64,000 nt of DNA. It comes from Heterocephalus glaber. Its lineage: Eukaryota > Chordata > Mammalia > Rodentia > Bathyergidae. Numbering within the stretch: the stretch's first letter is position 1; each line of letters starts with the position of its first letter. The position numbers and the translations under genes are program-made. A model generated the notes under the pieces. It was not told where the DNA came from. It was given only the letters and a program-made list of their open reading frames with translations, and ran no database searches. Below, piece after piece: positions 1-11,110 of the stretch. The stretch is from positions 2,980,968-3,044,967 of the forward strand of contig NW_004624882.1 of the NCBI RefSeq assembly GCF_000247695.1. The letters run 5' to 3'.

Positions 1-410
1 GGCTCACCTTCTTGGCCCTAGGAGCCTGGGATGGAGGTGGGGAGCTTCCTTCCGGGTGCTGGGACTGGCTGAGCTTCACTACCCTAGGAGCCTGGGATCT
101 ATTGTCATACTTTTTGAAGTTATGGTGTTGAAGTCATTTGTTTTCTTATTAATCTTACTGCTTCAGTGTTTTGTTGAATAGCATTTCATCATGTCTTAGT
201 TAAGTGATTAGCTAGTTCACAAATTCCAGTCTCAAGATTAAAGATACTCAAACATTTCTTATGACATTGTTCTAGCAGAAAGAAAAGCATAAACTGTGGG
301 ACATCATCCCTGTGTCTGAGTTCTTCACTATTCTGTTGAATTCCATCACGGACCTTCTCCCCATTCATCTCCAAATGGCCAAAGTGCTCAGTAAACATTC
401 ATGTAGTTGC

Positions 411-1192
411 CCAATAAGGACCTGAAAGCATGCTCAATAACATTATTCATCAGGGAAATATAAATGTAAGCCATAAGGAAATGCCAGTTTATACCGAGTA
501 AGATAGTAATAATAAAAAAAGATAACAACAAGTGTTGGTGAGGTTTTGGAAAAGCTATCATCATCAGACACTGCTGGTGGCAATGGAAAATAATGCAGCC
601 AGCTTAGAAACAGTCTACCAGTTGCTCAAAAAGTTAAGCATAGAATGACTTTATGACCCAAATGTTCCAAGAGAAATGAACTGTGTGAATGAATATAAAT
701 GCATTATTCATATTAGCAAAAAAGTAGAAAGAAACCAAATATTCATCAACTAATGAATGGATAAACTAACTGTGGCATACCCCTGAAAGGGATACTTTTG
801 ATTCATCAATAAAAAGAATGAGGTACTGACATATGCTGGAACATGAATAAGACTTGAAAACATTAAGCGAAGTGAAAAAAATCTGACACAAAAGGTCTCA
901 TATTGTATGATTCCATTTATTTGGAAAGTCTATAATAGGCAATCCACTGAGTCAGAAAGTAGATTGGTGGTTCTCCAGGGCTGGGAACATGGGGTGGTGT
1001 GGGACAAAATAGGAAGTGACTGTTGATGAGTATAGGGTTTCTTTGCGAGGTGATGAAAACATTCTAAAATTGGTTGTGGTGATGGTTGCACAACTCTGTA
1101 ACATACCACCAAGCACTAAACCAAACATCTTAAATGCATGAATTGTATGTGAATTATATCTTAATAAAGTGGCTATAAAAATAAAGGAAGCC
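411..1192 (+). mobile_element. Old L1 (L1M-type) 3' end
   Basis: The sense strand reads like the end of mammalian L1 ORF2 followed by an old 3' UTR: an 'aataaaaagaatgaggtactgacatatgc' type stretch, a 'gatggttgcacaactctgtaa' type stretch, and a terminal AATAAAG near 1163-1168 with an A-rich end. No long ORF survives. The high divergence and missing 5' part are typical of ancient L1M copies. The subfamily is not resolved. Confidence 0.8.
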
Positions 1193-1280
1193 AACCATTG
1201 CTAGACTTAAATATTCTGGTCACTGTAAGAAAATAGTCTACCTGGGCACATTTACTTATGGAATAAAAGCTCCCCAGTTA

Positions 1281-1382
1281 TCTATTTATATGTTGTTTTG
1301 GCATATGCCATATATGCACTGAAGAAAATTCTCTATTTATATGTTGTTTTGCCATATGCTATATATGCACTGAAGAAATTTC
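1281..1382. repeat. Tandem duplication, unit about 51 bp, two copies
   Basis: Two near-identical adjacent units (1281-1331 and 1332-1382) share 'tctatttatatgttgtttt', a 'gcatatgc' core and 'atatatgcactgaagaaa'. They differ by only a few bases, so the duplication is fairly recent. A short TA run (about 1384-1398) follows. No coding potential is seen. Confidence 0.8.
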
Positions 1383-1645
1383 TCATATATATATATATGG
1401 TTAGTTTATTTTATGTCGTGGGAAATTGAAACAGAGTGAGCAATGACTGTTTATTTGAGTGTAGTCTGGCCTTTGTTGGAGACTGGGATATGTTTTAATG
1501 CCCCAAACCCACATATCCCACACATTAATCAGGACCAGCATGCTAGGAGCAACCACGATTGCCAACCACAGGAAACTAGGATGCCTTTTATATGGACATT
1601 TGTAGGCAAGTGTACCATAATCTATTTAACTGGCTAGCAGTCATG

Positions 1646-1676
1646 GTGGCTGTGGTGGTGGTGGTGATGGTGGTGT
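1646..1676. repeat. GGT-rich simple repeat
   Basis: Imperfect (GGT)n microsatellite on the plus strand, followed by a short GTGTG stretch. The rest of 1383-1892 shows nothing I can assign. Confidence 0.6.
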
Positions 1677-1892
1677 GCACATGTGTTAGTTTACAGAAAG
1701 CTCAATCAGAATGCTGTGGGCCAAGCAGTATCATAAACTTCTAAAAGGAAGAAAGATCAATATCTTTGAAAGTACATTCTTGTGCACTCTCATTTATTCA
1801 AAGCCTGTTTTTTCCAGCCAAAGCCCAGTTTGATCTTCTGTTGCCAGAGGATCAGCAATGGGTAAGAGAAGTTTCCTACCACCACGCTCAGC

Positions 1893-2112
1893 ACTGACTC
1901 CGTATCAAACATTTTACTTGATACCTTAAGTATGTGCTCTCTAACCCTTACAACTCTTTAATGGGGTTTATCTATTCCATCTTATAGATAAGGAAATTGA
2001 GACTTGCAGAAGCTAAGTAACTTTCTCAAAGTCACAAAGATGTTAAGTGTTAGAGTAGAGGTTTGAACTCATCTCAGCTGATTCCGAAGACAATATCCAG
2101 ACTCCCTTATGT
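1893..2112 (-). mobile_element. MIR SINE, reverse orientation
   Basis: The plus strand follows the reverse-complement MIR pattern: a block of the 'ttatagataaggaaattgag' type, then 'aagtaactttctcaaagtcac' and a 'gaggtttgaactca' block matching the MIR core and tRNA-derived head. It is very diverged, as expected of this ancient mammalian SINE. Confidence 0.7.
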
Positions 2113-2393
2113 TAAGCTAGTTTTCATTTTCCCAAGGAGTATGATCTCCTTTATTATTTTGCTCTGACTTAAATATAATTATTAATAAAACTGAAGCAAA
2201 AATGGGTTATTTGACTAGAAATTTTACAGAATAATTCAGTGCTTAGACTAAGAACCAAGGATTTCCAATTGCTGAGTCTGAGTTTTGGCATTCAAATTTT
2301 AAAAATTAGTTATTTCTTCCTGTGATGATATAATAATCTATAGTAAATCTTTAGTTTTTGGGATACCAACTTGCAGGAATGACTACTGATTAG
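2113..2393. other. Unassigned AT-rich intergenic DNA
   Basis: No gene, repeat family or regulatory structure that I can support. Confidence 0.5.
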
Positions 2394-2537
2394 AAGGAAA
2401 GGAAGGAAGGAGGGGAGAGAAAGGAAGAAAGAAAGAGAGAGAAAGAGAGAGGGAGGGAGGGAGAGAGAAAGAAGAAAGAAAGAAAGAAAGAAAGAAAAAG
2501 AAAGAAAGGAAGAAAGGAAGAAAGAAAGAAAGAAAAA

Positions 2538-2585
<48 letters not shown>

Positions 2586-2588
2586 AAA
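2394..2588. repeat. Long purine tract, (GGAA/GAAA)n
   Basis: About 195 bases of almost pure G/A on the plus strand. It starts as GGAA/GAGA mixtures and becomes regular GAAA units toward 2520-2588. The minus-strand reading frame across it encodes only repetitive Phe/Leu/Ser and is an artefact of the repeat. The tract could be polymorphic in length. Confidence 0.95.
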
Positions 2589-3912
2589 AATTCTCCTTAG
2601 AAGTAGAGTTGGGATCCAGATGTGCTTTTATCCCATGGTGTCTTCCTTTATGTATTGGAAAGGGACTTCTAGCCCATGGGTGAAAGGTGCATGAGAAGTT
2701 TATTTTCAGAACCAGAAAGCACAAGGAAAGCCAAGAGGACCAGAGTGGTAGAGATTGCAGTGGCAGCAGCATTTGGGTCATATGGGACTCCAAGGTGGAT
2801 ACTCATGGCCACTTGGTAGTAAAGGTAAGAATCAAAAAGGGATACTAATTTGTTTATATAGTTGATAGGAAAAGAGAGACGGCAATGAAGAGGTAGAATC
2901 AGGAGTGATTCTGACCCTTGGAGAGGTAGCCAGCTGCCACTCACACTTGGCTCATCAGGATACTGGGGCCATATTGAAAAGACCTATCAATTATAAGGGG
3001 CTGTCAGTGTGGATGACTGACATATTCACTTCATTTGGTAGTACTGTGACAGCCTCATTCAGCTTTTTATTTGATCTCTATTTTCACATATAATTATGCC
3101 TGTAAGACAAACTGGTTCAGTGGTTTAAAAGCCAAGGATATGTCTCCATCAGAGAAACGAAATCTCTTACATTAAAAATGGTGCGAGTATTAACCTTGGA
3201 CTGTCCAGGGTATATGCTTATGTAGAATGACTCATTCTCAAATGATTCAAGGTCCCTGAGGATTTAATGTACTGGGCCATAAAAGCTGTGACCTGCTCTT
3301 TTCTTTTTAATATTTTTGAAGACATTATTCCTCCCCTAGGTTATCCACAGCAGTATCCTTTGACCACATTTTCTTTGAGCTACAGATTAGAAAAATATCT
3401 GTAACAAACCACAAACACAAAAATTCTTAAGATGAGGCTTTTTGGGGGGGCATAAAACTCATGAACTGAAAAGAAAATCTGGTTCCTATTGGCAAACAGT
3501 GTTACTTTCTTTGAGTTCTAAGTACATGGAGTAGGTTTTGATGAGTTAAATGCAAAGCAAAAGGATCATTTTGTGGTTTAATTTAGATGCTGTATTAAGA
3601 AGACAAGATTAAGTTGAATAAATTGGAAGATTTTGTTATTAGTATCATGCTCATCTTTGGAATCTGTTGCTTGATGGGCTTATGTGGAATTTTACTACTA
3701 GGGTAGGTCCTTGAGCCAAAGGCTGGGATGATTTTCAGTGGCCAGGTACAAGACAGATTAGTGACTGGAGATGCAGAGAGTGGAGAGGCTCAGTAGACAG
3801 ACTAGAAAGATGAATTTTGCTTTTGACTTAGGGGTGATGAAACTGGAGAGGAAGTGCCAAAAAGCAAATACTCCAAAGAAAGCAGAGAGCCATGGAATTT
3901 GGGTATCTGTAA
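2589..3912. other. Unassigned unique-looking DNA
   Basis: No exon-like frame, tRNA or clear repeat family is seen. A G-run near 3443-3450 is the only compositional oddity. Short open frames here lack codon bias and any domain I know. Confidence 0.5.
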
Positions 3913-4127
3913 CATATTTGTGTTATTATTGTTATAATATATTTTTGTGGTGCTAGTGGTTGAACTGAGGGACTTTGCAATGAGCAACATCCTCAGTCCC
4001 CCCCCCGCCCTTTCTGAGACAGGCTCTCAACGTTGCCAGGCTAGGCTCAAACTTTTGATTTTCCTGCCTCAGCCTCAGAGTGCTGAGATGACAGGATTGA
4101 GCCACCATATCAGACCATATTTGTGTT
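3913..4127 (-). mobile_element. Composite B1-ID (MEN / B1-dID type) SINE with target duplication
   Basis: Read on the minus strand, a 7SL/B1-like half comes first: 'ggtggctcaatcctgtcat', a 'ctgaggctgaggcagga' block, and an end at 'gagcctgtctcag'. It is followed by a C/G-run and an ID/tRNA-like half with a degenerate B box and an AT-rich tail. The 12-bp duplication 'catatttgtgtt' flanks it at 3913-3924 and 4116-4127. Composite B1+ID SINEs are known from squirrels and related rodents, which is a main taxonomic clue in this window. The ORFs here are SINE artefacts. Confidence 0.8.
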
Positions 4128-4521
4128 CTTATAGGCAACATTTTCTCTTCTACCTTGTGCATTTCCGGCATTCTTCCATTCATGTCTTTTTGAAACACTA
4201 CAGGACATTGAACATTAACACCTAATTATGAGCCTGATTCAATGTTAGGGCCTATTTCTTCTTTAACATGGTTTAAGTATTCTGCAAAGGAAGAATTGCG
4301 AACCATCACTTTTCATGTCTCAAATGAGTAGATTTATTTATCTAACTGATTTTGCCAAGATGGCAGTGAATGAAATTTCACTTTTCAAGTATGTTTGAAG
4401 TTAACATTTTGAATTAGGAAACCAAGTTCAGTCAACCAACACTTTTGTATGGAAGTGCCTTTGAGCTCAACATAAATCATGCTTTAAAAAAATTATTTAA
4501 CGTAACTTTCAGCCTTCGGAA
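4128..4521. other. Unassigned AT-rich DNA
   Basis: No supportable gene or repeat family in this stretch. Confidence 0.45.
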
Positions 4522-4833
4522 CAGTATTGCCCAATAGAAATGTAATACAGGCCATATATGTAATTTTAAATTTTCTAATAGCTATGTTTAAGTAAAAAAG
4601 TAAAAAGAAACAGTAAAATATTTTATTTTACCTGATGCACTACATCTGAAATATTTTGCTACTGAAACAGTAGAGAAGTTACTAGTGAGACACATTATGT
4701 ACTTTCTTTGTACCAAGTCATTGAAGTACAGTGTGCATTTTACATTTACAACACATTTCAATTGCGACGAGGCACATTTCCTCCACTCAATAGCCACATG
4801 GGACTAGTGGCCATCGTACTTGACACCAGGGCT
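4522..4833. mobile_element. Ancient DNA-transposon-like repeat
   Basis: It contains the recurrent mammalian repeat pattern 'caatagaaatgtaatac', an internal 'taaaaagaaacag' block, and near the end 'caatagccacatg' followed by 'ggactagtggccat'. I recognise this as an interspersed medium-reiteration repeat, probably a nonautonomous hAT-type element, but I cannot name the family with certainty. Confidence 0.55.
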
Positions 4834-5742
4834 TTAGAGGAGTGAATTAGGAGCCAAATCATGAGAGACTTGATTGAGTTCTTTATTGGGGAAGTGAATG
4901 GGATCCTCGACTTTTTTATACTTACACCCCAATCCTGAGCATCCCAGGACTACTTCTTTTACTTGTCTCCCATTGAAATGGAATGTCGCATCTTCAGAGA
5001 GAGGGTGGGTGTGTGAAGCAGTGCTTTCACATTGCACGGTACAATTCAGCTGCTATTCTCTGCTGGTGTTCTACTCAGCTTTAAATTTCAACCCCTTGGT
5101 TTTCCACATTGAGCAGCCAACGCAAACTTTTGTTTGCAATGATACCTGTTCCTTTCTAAGAAGATGAAGGCAGTAATCAGATTTGTACTTAGTACAAGGT
5201 GTTCAAATGAAATTATCCACTTGTTTTGGTGATCTCCCCTCCCAAATTGCTGGGGTGTATCTTCATCTGGGCTGATATAAATAGGAATTGCCCACCTCCT
5301 AAATAGAGTATGAAATAATGGAGGTAACCTAGGCATCCTCCCACACCCTGCCACAATTGACGCCCAATTATTCCCCAGAACACCTAAACCTTTATGTAAC
5401 AGGGCTCTTGGAAGAAAGAGAAGTGGCAGGCAAAAGTGGAATAGATGTTTCAAACATCACTCCTGTGCATTTATGTCGAATGCAGGGGTTGTTGCATAGC
5501 ATGGCTTGGTGTAGCCAGGGGGATTACCATGGAGCTGATATTCATGGTGAGAAGCAGTAATTTGTAGACCTCTCTATACAAGCACAGTCATGGACCAAGT
5601 CATCCTAGAAAAGAGATGACTCTTCTGTGACAAAGCCCATGTTGTGACAATGCTTTTCCCTATCCGAAACAGAGAACAGTCTTTCAGTTTGTTAATTAAT
5701 CTGCTATATATGAAGTTTTGCTTAAATTAGACAAAGTATGAC
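4834..5742. other. Unassigned intergenic DNA
   Basis: No family-level assignment is possible by eye. Short frames on both strands (for example 5088-5453 minus, 121 codons) show no domain, and nothing nearby supports an exon. Confidence 0.45.
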
Positions 5743-5758
5743 TCACTGATACTCTTTT

Positions 5759-6539
5759 CTTTTTCTTAAATTCTTTTATTGGTACATTGTAGGTATACAA
5801 CACAATTACATTTCTCATTGGGAATTGTACCTTTACATAATGCATCTTGGTTCTTATTTTTTCCCCATTCCTAGCCCTCCCTTCACCCTCTCCACCCTTC
5901 CCTATTTACAAAGACTTTATTTCCATTTTTCCATTTCTCATCATTTTTCCTTTCCCTTCTTTCCTTTCCCCTGCCCCTCCCACTACCCCTACCCCTTTGG
6001 ACCTTTGCTTCCTGTTATGCATTATCGATTATTCATTCTTATCATTGGTACATTTTAGGTATACAATATAATGACATTCATCATTGGAAATTTGCACCTT
6101 TCCATAGTCTCTCTTGGTTCTTATTTTTCACCCTTGCCCAGCCCTCCCTTCAACCCCTCCATTCCTCCCTATTTACAAAGGTTTTGTTCCTATTTTTCCA
6201 TTGTCTCATATTAATTCCATTCCCTTCTTTCCTTTCCTCTACCCCTCCCACTTCCTTCCCCTTTGCCCCCTTTCTTCCTATTTCACATTACCTATCATAC
6301 ATTTTAGTCCCCATTTACACTTTCAGTTTCTCACACCAGAGAAACTATTCGGTATTTATACATATGTGTCCTATTTATTTCACTTAAGAGTATCGCCTCA
6401 ATGTGCATCCATTTAGCTATAAATGTCCCCAATTTCTCATTTTTTATGGCTGAGTAGTATTCCGTTTTATAAAAAAAACACATTTTCTTTATCCAGTCTC
6501 CAGTTGATGGGCATTTGGGCTGTTTCCAAGTTTTAGCTA
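5759..6539 (-). mobile_element. Recent 5'-truncated LINE-1 with tandemly duplicated 3' UTR
   Basis: On the minus strand the element begins inside the C-terminus of L1 ORF2. The frame ending at 6331 carries the characteristic 'WKQPKCPS', 'DWIKKM' and 'EYYSAIKNEK' blocks. Two consecutive copies of a purine-rich 3' UTR follow (about 6330-6050 and 6050-5770), each with a GGGAGGG-type G-rich part, a 'aagaaccaaga' box and a 'atacctaaaatgtaccaat'-like end. The tail is an AATAAA motif and A-rich DNA next to 5759. Perfect 16-bp target duplications 'tcactgatactctttt' flank it at 5743-5758 and 6540-6555. It is retrotransposition-dead because it lacks almost all of ORF1 and ORF2. Confidence 0.9.
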
Positions 6540-6751
6540 TCACTGATACTCTTTTGTGTTTTGAAAATGTTCAAAGGAGATGAAACCAAAATGGATGGAA
6601 AAATTCCATGCATATTTGAGCTGTTCTCATTTGTTCATATTCATAATCCTTTAAAATGAGACAAAATTTAGACTCTTATGTACAGCATTCTCTGTGGCCA
6701 AGAACTTGGCAATCAGATCCTAGATTTCAAGGCAATGTTGTGCTTTCAGTT

Positions 6752-6960
6752 TGTGCCTGGAATTGGGCATGGTTTCAAATCTTGACCCTGGGACTTACCA
6801 ACTGGGTGACTTCCAGCGGGTTCTTTGTGAGCATTATTATTATCATCACATAACTAAGTCAGGAAACCTATCTCACAGCGCTGGAGTCAGAATTAAGACA
6901 ATGTATATAAGTGTTGTACAGTGCTTGGTACAAAGTAAACCCTAACTAAATAACATTACT
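6752..6960 (+). mobile_element. MIR SINE, forward orientation
   Basis: It matches the MIR order: 'caaatcttgaccctgggac', 'acttaccaactgggtgact', a 'aggaaacctatctcacag' block, and the end 'agtgcttggtacaaagtaaa'. A short ATT run interrupts the middle. Divergence is high, as expected. Confidence 0.7.
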
Positions 6961-7227
6961 TAGTTTTAAAATTTAACACATTATCAAATATCTTTCAATT
7001 ATGTGTATATATACATTAAATATAAATTTTGCTATGTATACATACCATATATTATCTGTATTTTCAGTATATGTACTAGCCTTTTAACCTAATCATTCTT
7101 ATTCTAAAACAGTAAATATGTGAAGTCACATGTTTGTATCTAAGCCAACAAACATTTTCTGAGTTTGGATAATAACAAAGAACTTACAAGGTACACATTA
7201 TTTTCAAGTTATGACTATCCATATAGG

Positions 7228-7275
7228 ATAGCTAGTAGGTGACAGATATGAATAGCTAGTAGGTGGCAGATTCCT
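7228..7275. repeat. Short tandem duplication, unit 24 bp
   Basis: 'atagctagtaggtgacagat' at 7228 is repeated with one change at 7252. Only two copies are present. Confidence 0.7.
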
Positions 7276-7310
7276 TCTTACAGCTATTAAAATTTAATGT
7301 CTATAGTCTT

Positions 7311-7525
7311 GTGGTCCTCAATCTTGGACACTTTTCCCCTCCCAGGGATGTTGGACAATGTCTGGGAACAGTTTTTGTTGTCCCAACTGAGATAGGGTCC
7401 TAATGGCACCTATTGGGTGGATGGAGTCCAGGGAAGTTACTATGAATCCCATAGTGTACAGGATGGCCTCTAATAACAGTGGATTGTCCAGCCTCAAATG
7501 TTTATACTGTTGGGGTTCAGAAACA
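7311..7525 (+). mobile_element. MER20-like nonautonomous hAT element
   Basis: The sequence follows the MER20 consensus pattern as I recall it: 'ggtcctcaatcttgg', 'ggacaatgtctggga', 'gttgtcccaactgaga', a 'cctattgggtggatgg' block and 'gtacaggatggcc'. No transposase is encoded, and the termini are eroded. Confidence 0.6.
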
Positions 7526-8524
7526 TGCTGCTGACATTATGTGGTTTTCTAGAATTTATGATATCTGCCTTCATTTGTGATTTTGGCCAGGCTACATGGA
7601 CTGTCTAGATAAAAATTATCCAGTCATGAGCTGGCTTTACCTAAATCTGTGAGTGTTAAATTCCAGGTGAACATACCTATGAGAATTATCAGAGGAAATT
7701 TGTTTAGTGGGTGAGAGTTTGGGTTAGCCACCCTTGGATGTAATATCAGTGCCAAGAATCACATGTTTTCCCTCTTTTGCCCCACAGAGCTATGCTTCAG
7801 CAAGAATCTCTCCCAGACTTTATGCACATCATGACCAGCTTGTTCTCAGATCTCACCATCAGAGCCGTGCAGGGTATTTTTGGAATGTTGATGAATGTGC
7901 TAAAAATGTTATTTTTAAATAGCATTCTGATGTGCAACACCATGAAACAGCCTCCTGAATGGAGCTGATTCCAAGCGGAGGCATGATATATAATGTCTGA
8001 TAGTAAACTATTGAAAACTTATCAAGATAAACAGTGCGAGTGATTTCCAGTTCAATTTGTATGCTAGAAGCTGCCAAAGCTCTTCCCCCAGATGCACAGG
8101 CAACCTCATTCTTGAAATTCAGACTCTCAAATAGAATACTACACAGTCACAAGAAGAGCATCACTATACAGGGAAAGGTCAAGTTGTGTCAATGGTAAAC
8201 ATTAATGGTTTAATTCTGAAATATTTCTAGATCAAATGATAGAATATCTGGGGGTTCTTTCAAAGTAATCTAGTCCAATGGAAATCTGCAAGTTAGTGTT
8301 TTAAAGAGAAAATGGTAAGTCTCAGCTGTGAAGTAGAAGCTGAGATGGTTTGCATTTTGGTGGCCTGTTCTTTAGTATTGAATTCCACCTGAAGCAGAGG
8401 TAGACAACAATGCTTTTTAATCAGGAGAGGGCACAAGTTCATTGACAATACCACTTCAGTATATGTTGGTCCTACTTTACATAATTAGAACAATGACCAG
8501 CCTCACTTTGTCATTTTTTCTTTC
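7526..8524. other. Unassigned intergenic DNA
   Basis: No exon or repeat family that I can support. The small ORFs at 7734-7968 overlap in two frames without codon signal. Confidence 0.45.
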
Positions 8525-8690
8525 ATCTGAAATACCTTACCTCCTCACATCTAAATCCAGTGCATCCCAGAAGACCTAGCTCAATTCTAAGCTCCTTCCT
8601 GAATTCTTTAAAGGTCTTTTATATTTAATTAATGTTTCTCTTTCCACTGAGCCCTCAAAGTGATGCCTGTTTTGTGTGTATGCTTTTAAT
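8525..8690 (+). mobile_element. L2-like fragment
   Basis: It resembles the L2 3' region pattern of a '...ctcacatctaaatcc' block followed by 'ccagaagacctagctcaa' and 'gctccttcctgaattc'. It is short and diverged, so the assignment is tentative. Confidence 0.4.
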
Positions 8691-9350
8691 TAAGATATAA
8701 TTCAGATACATTAAAGTCACCATTTTAAAGTGTACAATTCAGTGGTTTTTAGTGTATTCACAGAGTTGTTGAAGCCATCAACATATGTTTTAGAATATTG
8801 TCATCATCTCCAAAAAATGCCATACTCATTAGCAGTCACCCTTCATTTCCCTTTAGTACTCCTGGCAACCACTAATTACTTTCTGTCTCCATAGATTTGG
8901 ACAGGTCCCATAAATAGAGTCGTGCAATACAGTATGTGGTTTTCTGTATCTGGCTTTTTTCACTAAGCAAACTGGTTTCAAGGTTCATCTGTGTCTTATC
9001 ATGTATTAGGGCTTCATTCCATTTTATGGCCAAATAATCTACCACTGTACAGATATGCCATAATTTATTTATGCACTCATCAGATAATAGACATTTGGGT
9101 TTTCTCCATTTTGTTGCTATTGTGAATAATGCTTCTATGAACATTGATGTGCAAGTTTTTGTATGGACCTGTGTTTTCTCTTGAAATAAAATATACATAG
9201 GAGTAAAATTGCTGGATAATAGGTAAACTTTTGAGCAGCTGTCAGTTATTTTCCAAAGTAGCCGCACCATTTTACATTCCCATAAATGGTTTGTGAGGGT
9301 TCCAATCTCTCCACATCTTCTTTGGCATTTTGTTCTGCACAGTTCCATTG
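8691..9350 (-). mobile_element. Old L1M 3' end, reverse orientation
   Basis: The minus strand encodes a decayed L1 ORF2 C-terminus. The 161-codon frame ending at 8872 contains 'RRCGEIGTL', 'WECKMVRLLWK', 'TCTSMFIEALFTIATKW' and 'LLSEKSQIQK'. The old L1 3' UTR follows, including the complement of 'caccattttaaagtgtacaa' near 8719-8738. This is remnant reverse-transcriptase-element coding sequence, not a host gene. Confidence 0.85.
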
Positions 9351-10571
9351 GTATCACTATTGTCTTCCAAATTAATTATCCCATATATGTTAGTCTCACA
9401 CCCAAATTAAACTATAAGATACTTAGGACAATGATCCAGTTGTTTGGTCTTTATTGCCAATGTTTCTTGATTGCCTATTTCATGACAGGAACTATTAAGT
9501 ATTAAGGCTGTGACTATAGAAAAGTTCCATCAAGTGGAGGAGGTGCATACAATCACTTCAGTCCATCTTTAAGTAAAGGCAGTAATGATGGTCTTTGCAA
9601 GGTACAGCTTCAGCTTCTCAGAATTCGTACTGATTGTCTCCCTCCTACAATGTCATGCTTACAAACACCACTTAAGTCTACTATTTAATATATTATGTTT
9701 TCAAGAGAGAACAGATCTCTGTGTGTGTCCTCTTTTTGGTCCAAATGTGGAAGTTCTGATTTTTTTTCTTAGGCTTTTGTGTTTCAGTACCACTTAGCAA
9801 ATATACTTATGGAAATAAATGCCAGCAAATTTTCAGCAGTAACTTTGGATGTACAATGTGAGTTATTTTGAAACAGTGAATCGTCAAGGATACTAATCTG
9901 TTGGTTTGTAAGTATGAAAGCTTCTTGAGACTCTAGGCTATGGAGAAAAGAGGCATCTTTTAAAATTTTAATTTCACTGGACTCAAAAATAAACTGTCCA
10001 TATGCTGCTTTTTATCTGCAGTTAGTTTTGTTTTATGTTTGTCTTTCTACAACTCTGTCAGTTTTAATGAGAAATGAAGACATTTAGAATCCCTAAACAA
10101 TGTAAAGAATGAAAGAAATCCACCTACAAACTGTACAAATGAAAACTTCATTATATTGCATAAAGATATAATTATATAAGAATATGATCATTATATCCTA
10201 CCTTTTAAGTGATTTAACCATGTTATCAAACTGTTTTCACTTAAGTTCTTAATTACCTAATATAAAATGTCGATTTTATCCATCCTAAAGCAGGTACATA
10301 CAGAAATTTCCTGTATTTAGGAAAAAAAAAACCACATAGATCACCTGATGTATTCAAAGGAGAATGACATTTTTATTCTAGTTTATAAATCACATCAATT
10401 TTAACAATGGCTTAAAAATTCTTCTGTGATTTGTTTGAATTCAGAAAAGAAGTTTATGTTAAAGAAAAACAAAGAAACTGAGAATGAGTTGTGCATTCAC
10501 ATTAGATACAGATAAGTAAAATTCTAACTACTTCTGTGAATATGCAGAATAATATACTCCCACAGATTTGA
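9351..10571. other. Unassigned AT-rich DNA
   Basis: No supportable gene or repeat family. It contains a short A-run at 10321-10331. Confidence 0.45.
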
Positions 10572-10790
10572 TTTTTAACAAGCACTTACACAAAGCTTAC
10601 TATTTACCAGGTGCAGGGTTTTTGATTATTGCAAATACTGACATCTTTAATCTTCAGCACAATTCTAGGGCACATATATAATTATTATCCCCACTTTACA
10701 AAATAGGAACCTGAGTGTTTCCATAATTTGCCTTAAGTCAATAATCAGGCTATTGCCTTAACCCCATGCCACTTGTGCCGTAGTGACAAA
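10572..10790 (-). mobile_element. MIR SINE, reverse orientation
   Basis: The plus strand shows the reverse MIR order: 'actatttaccaggtgcagg', 'ttattatccccactttaca', a 'ggaacctgagtg' block and 'ataatcaggc'. It is diverged. Confidence 0.65.
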
Positions 10791-10965
10791 GAAGCCCATC
10801 ATTGAGTTGAGATGAGTGTAGGGGTTCTTTAGGGCTGACACTATACCAGATTTCAGAGGGAACATAGCTGTGGGATTTTTCATAGATCCTAGGAGACCAG
10901 TGAAACTAAGTGTAGGTAATAAGTGATAGTACACATTGTAACCTGAATGCTCTATTGCCTATATA

Positions 10966-11110
10966 ATGGATTATTTTATACCATACATTACACATCACAG
11001 ATCATATATTTATATTATATTTATATTATATTTTATTATATGTATTTAATGCTATGTATTTTGTATGTATGCATTTACATACAGATATTATACACACATA
11101 CATGCTCATT
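10966..11110. repeat. AT-rich low-complexity stretch
   Basis: TA/TATT-rich DNA with repeated 'atatttatattat' units. The ORF across it is low-complexity Tyr/Ile/Leu and is not a gene. Confidence 0.7.

Noticed and set aside
2383..2793. 136-codon minus-strand ORF
   Set aside because: Most of it is a translation of the (GAAA)n purine tract.
5825..6416. Plus-strand Phe/Pro-rich ORFs (also at 18576-18920 and 43522-43926)
   Set aside because: All three sets are antisense frames through the same L1 3' UTR and are explained by the element.
8872..9357. 161-codon minus-strand ORF as a host gene
   Set aside because: Its residues match the L1 ORF2 C-terminus pattern, and the following DNA is an old L1 3' UTR.
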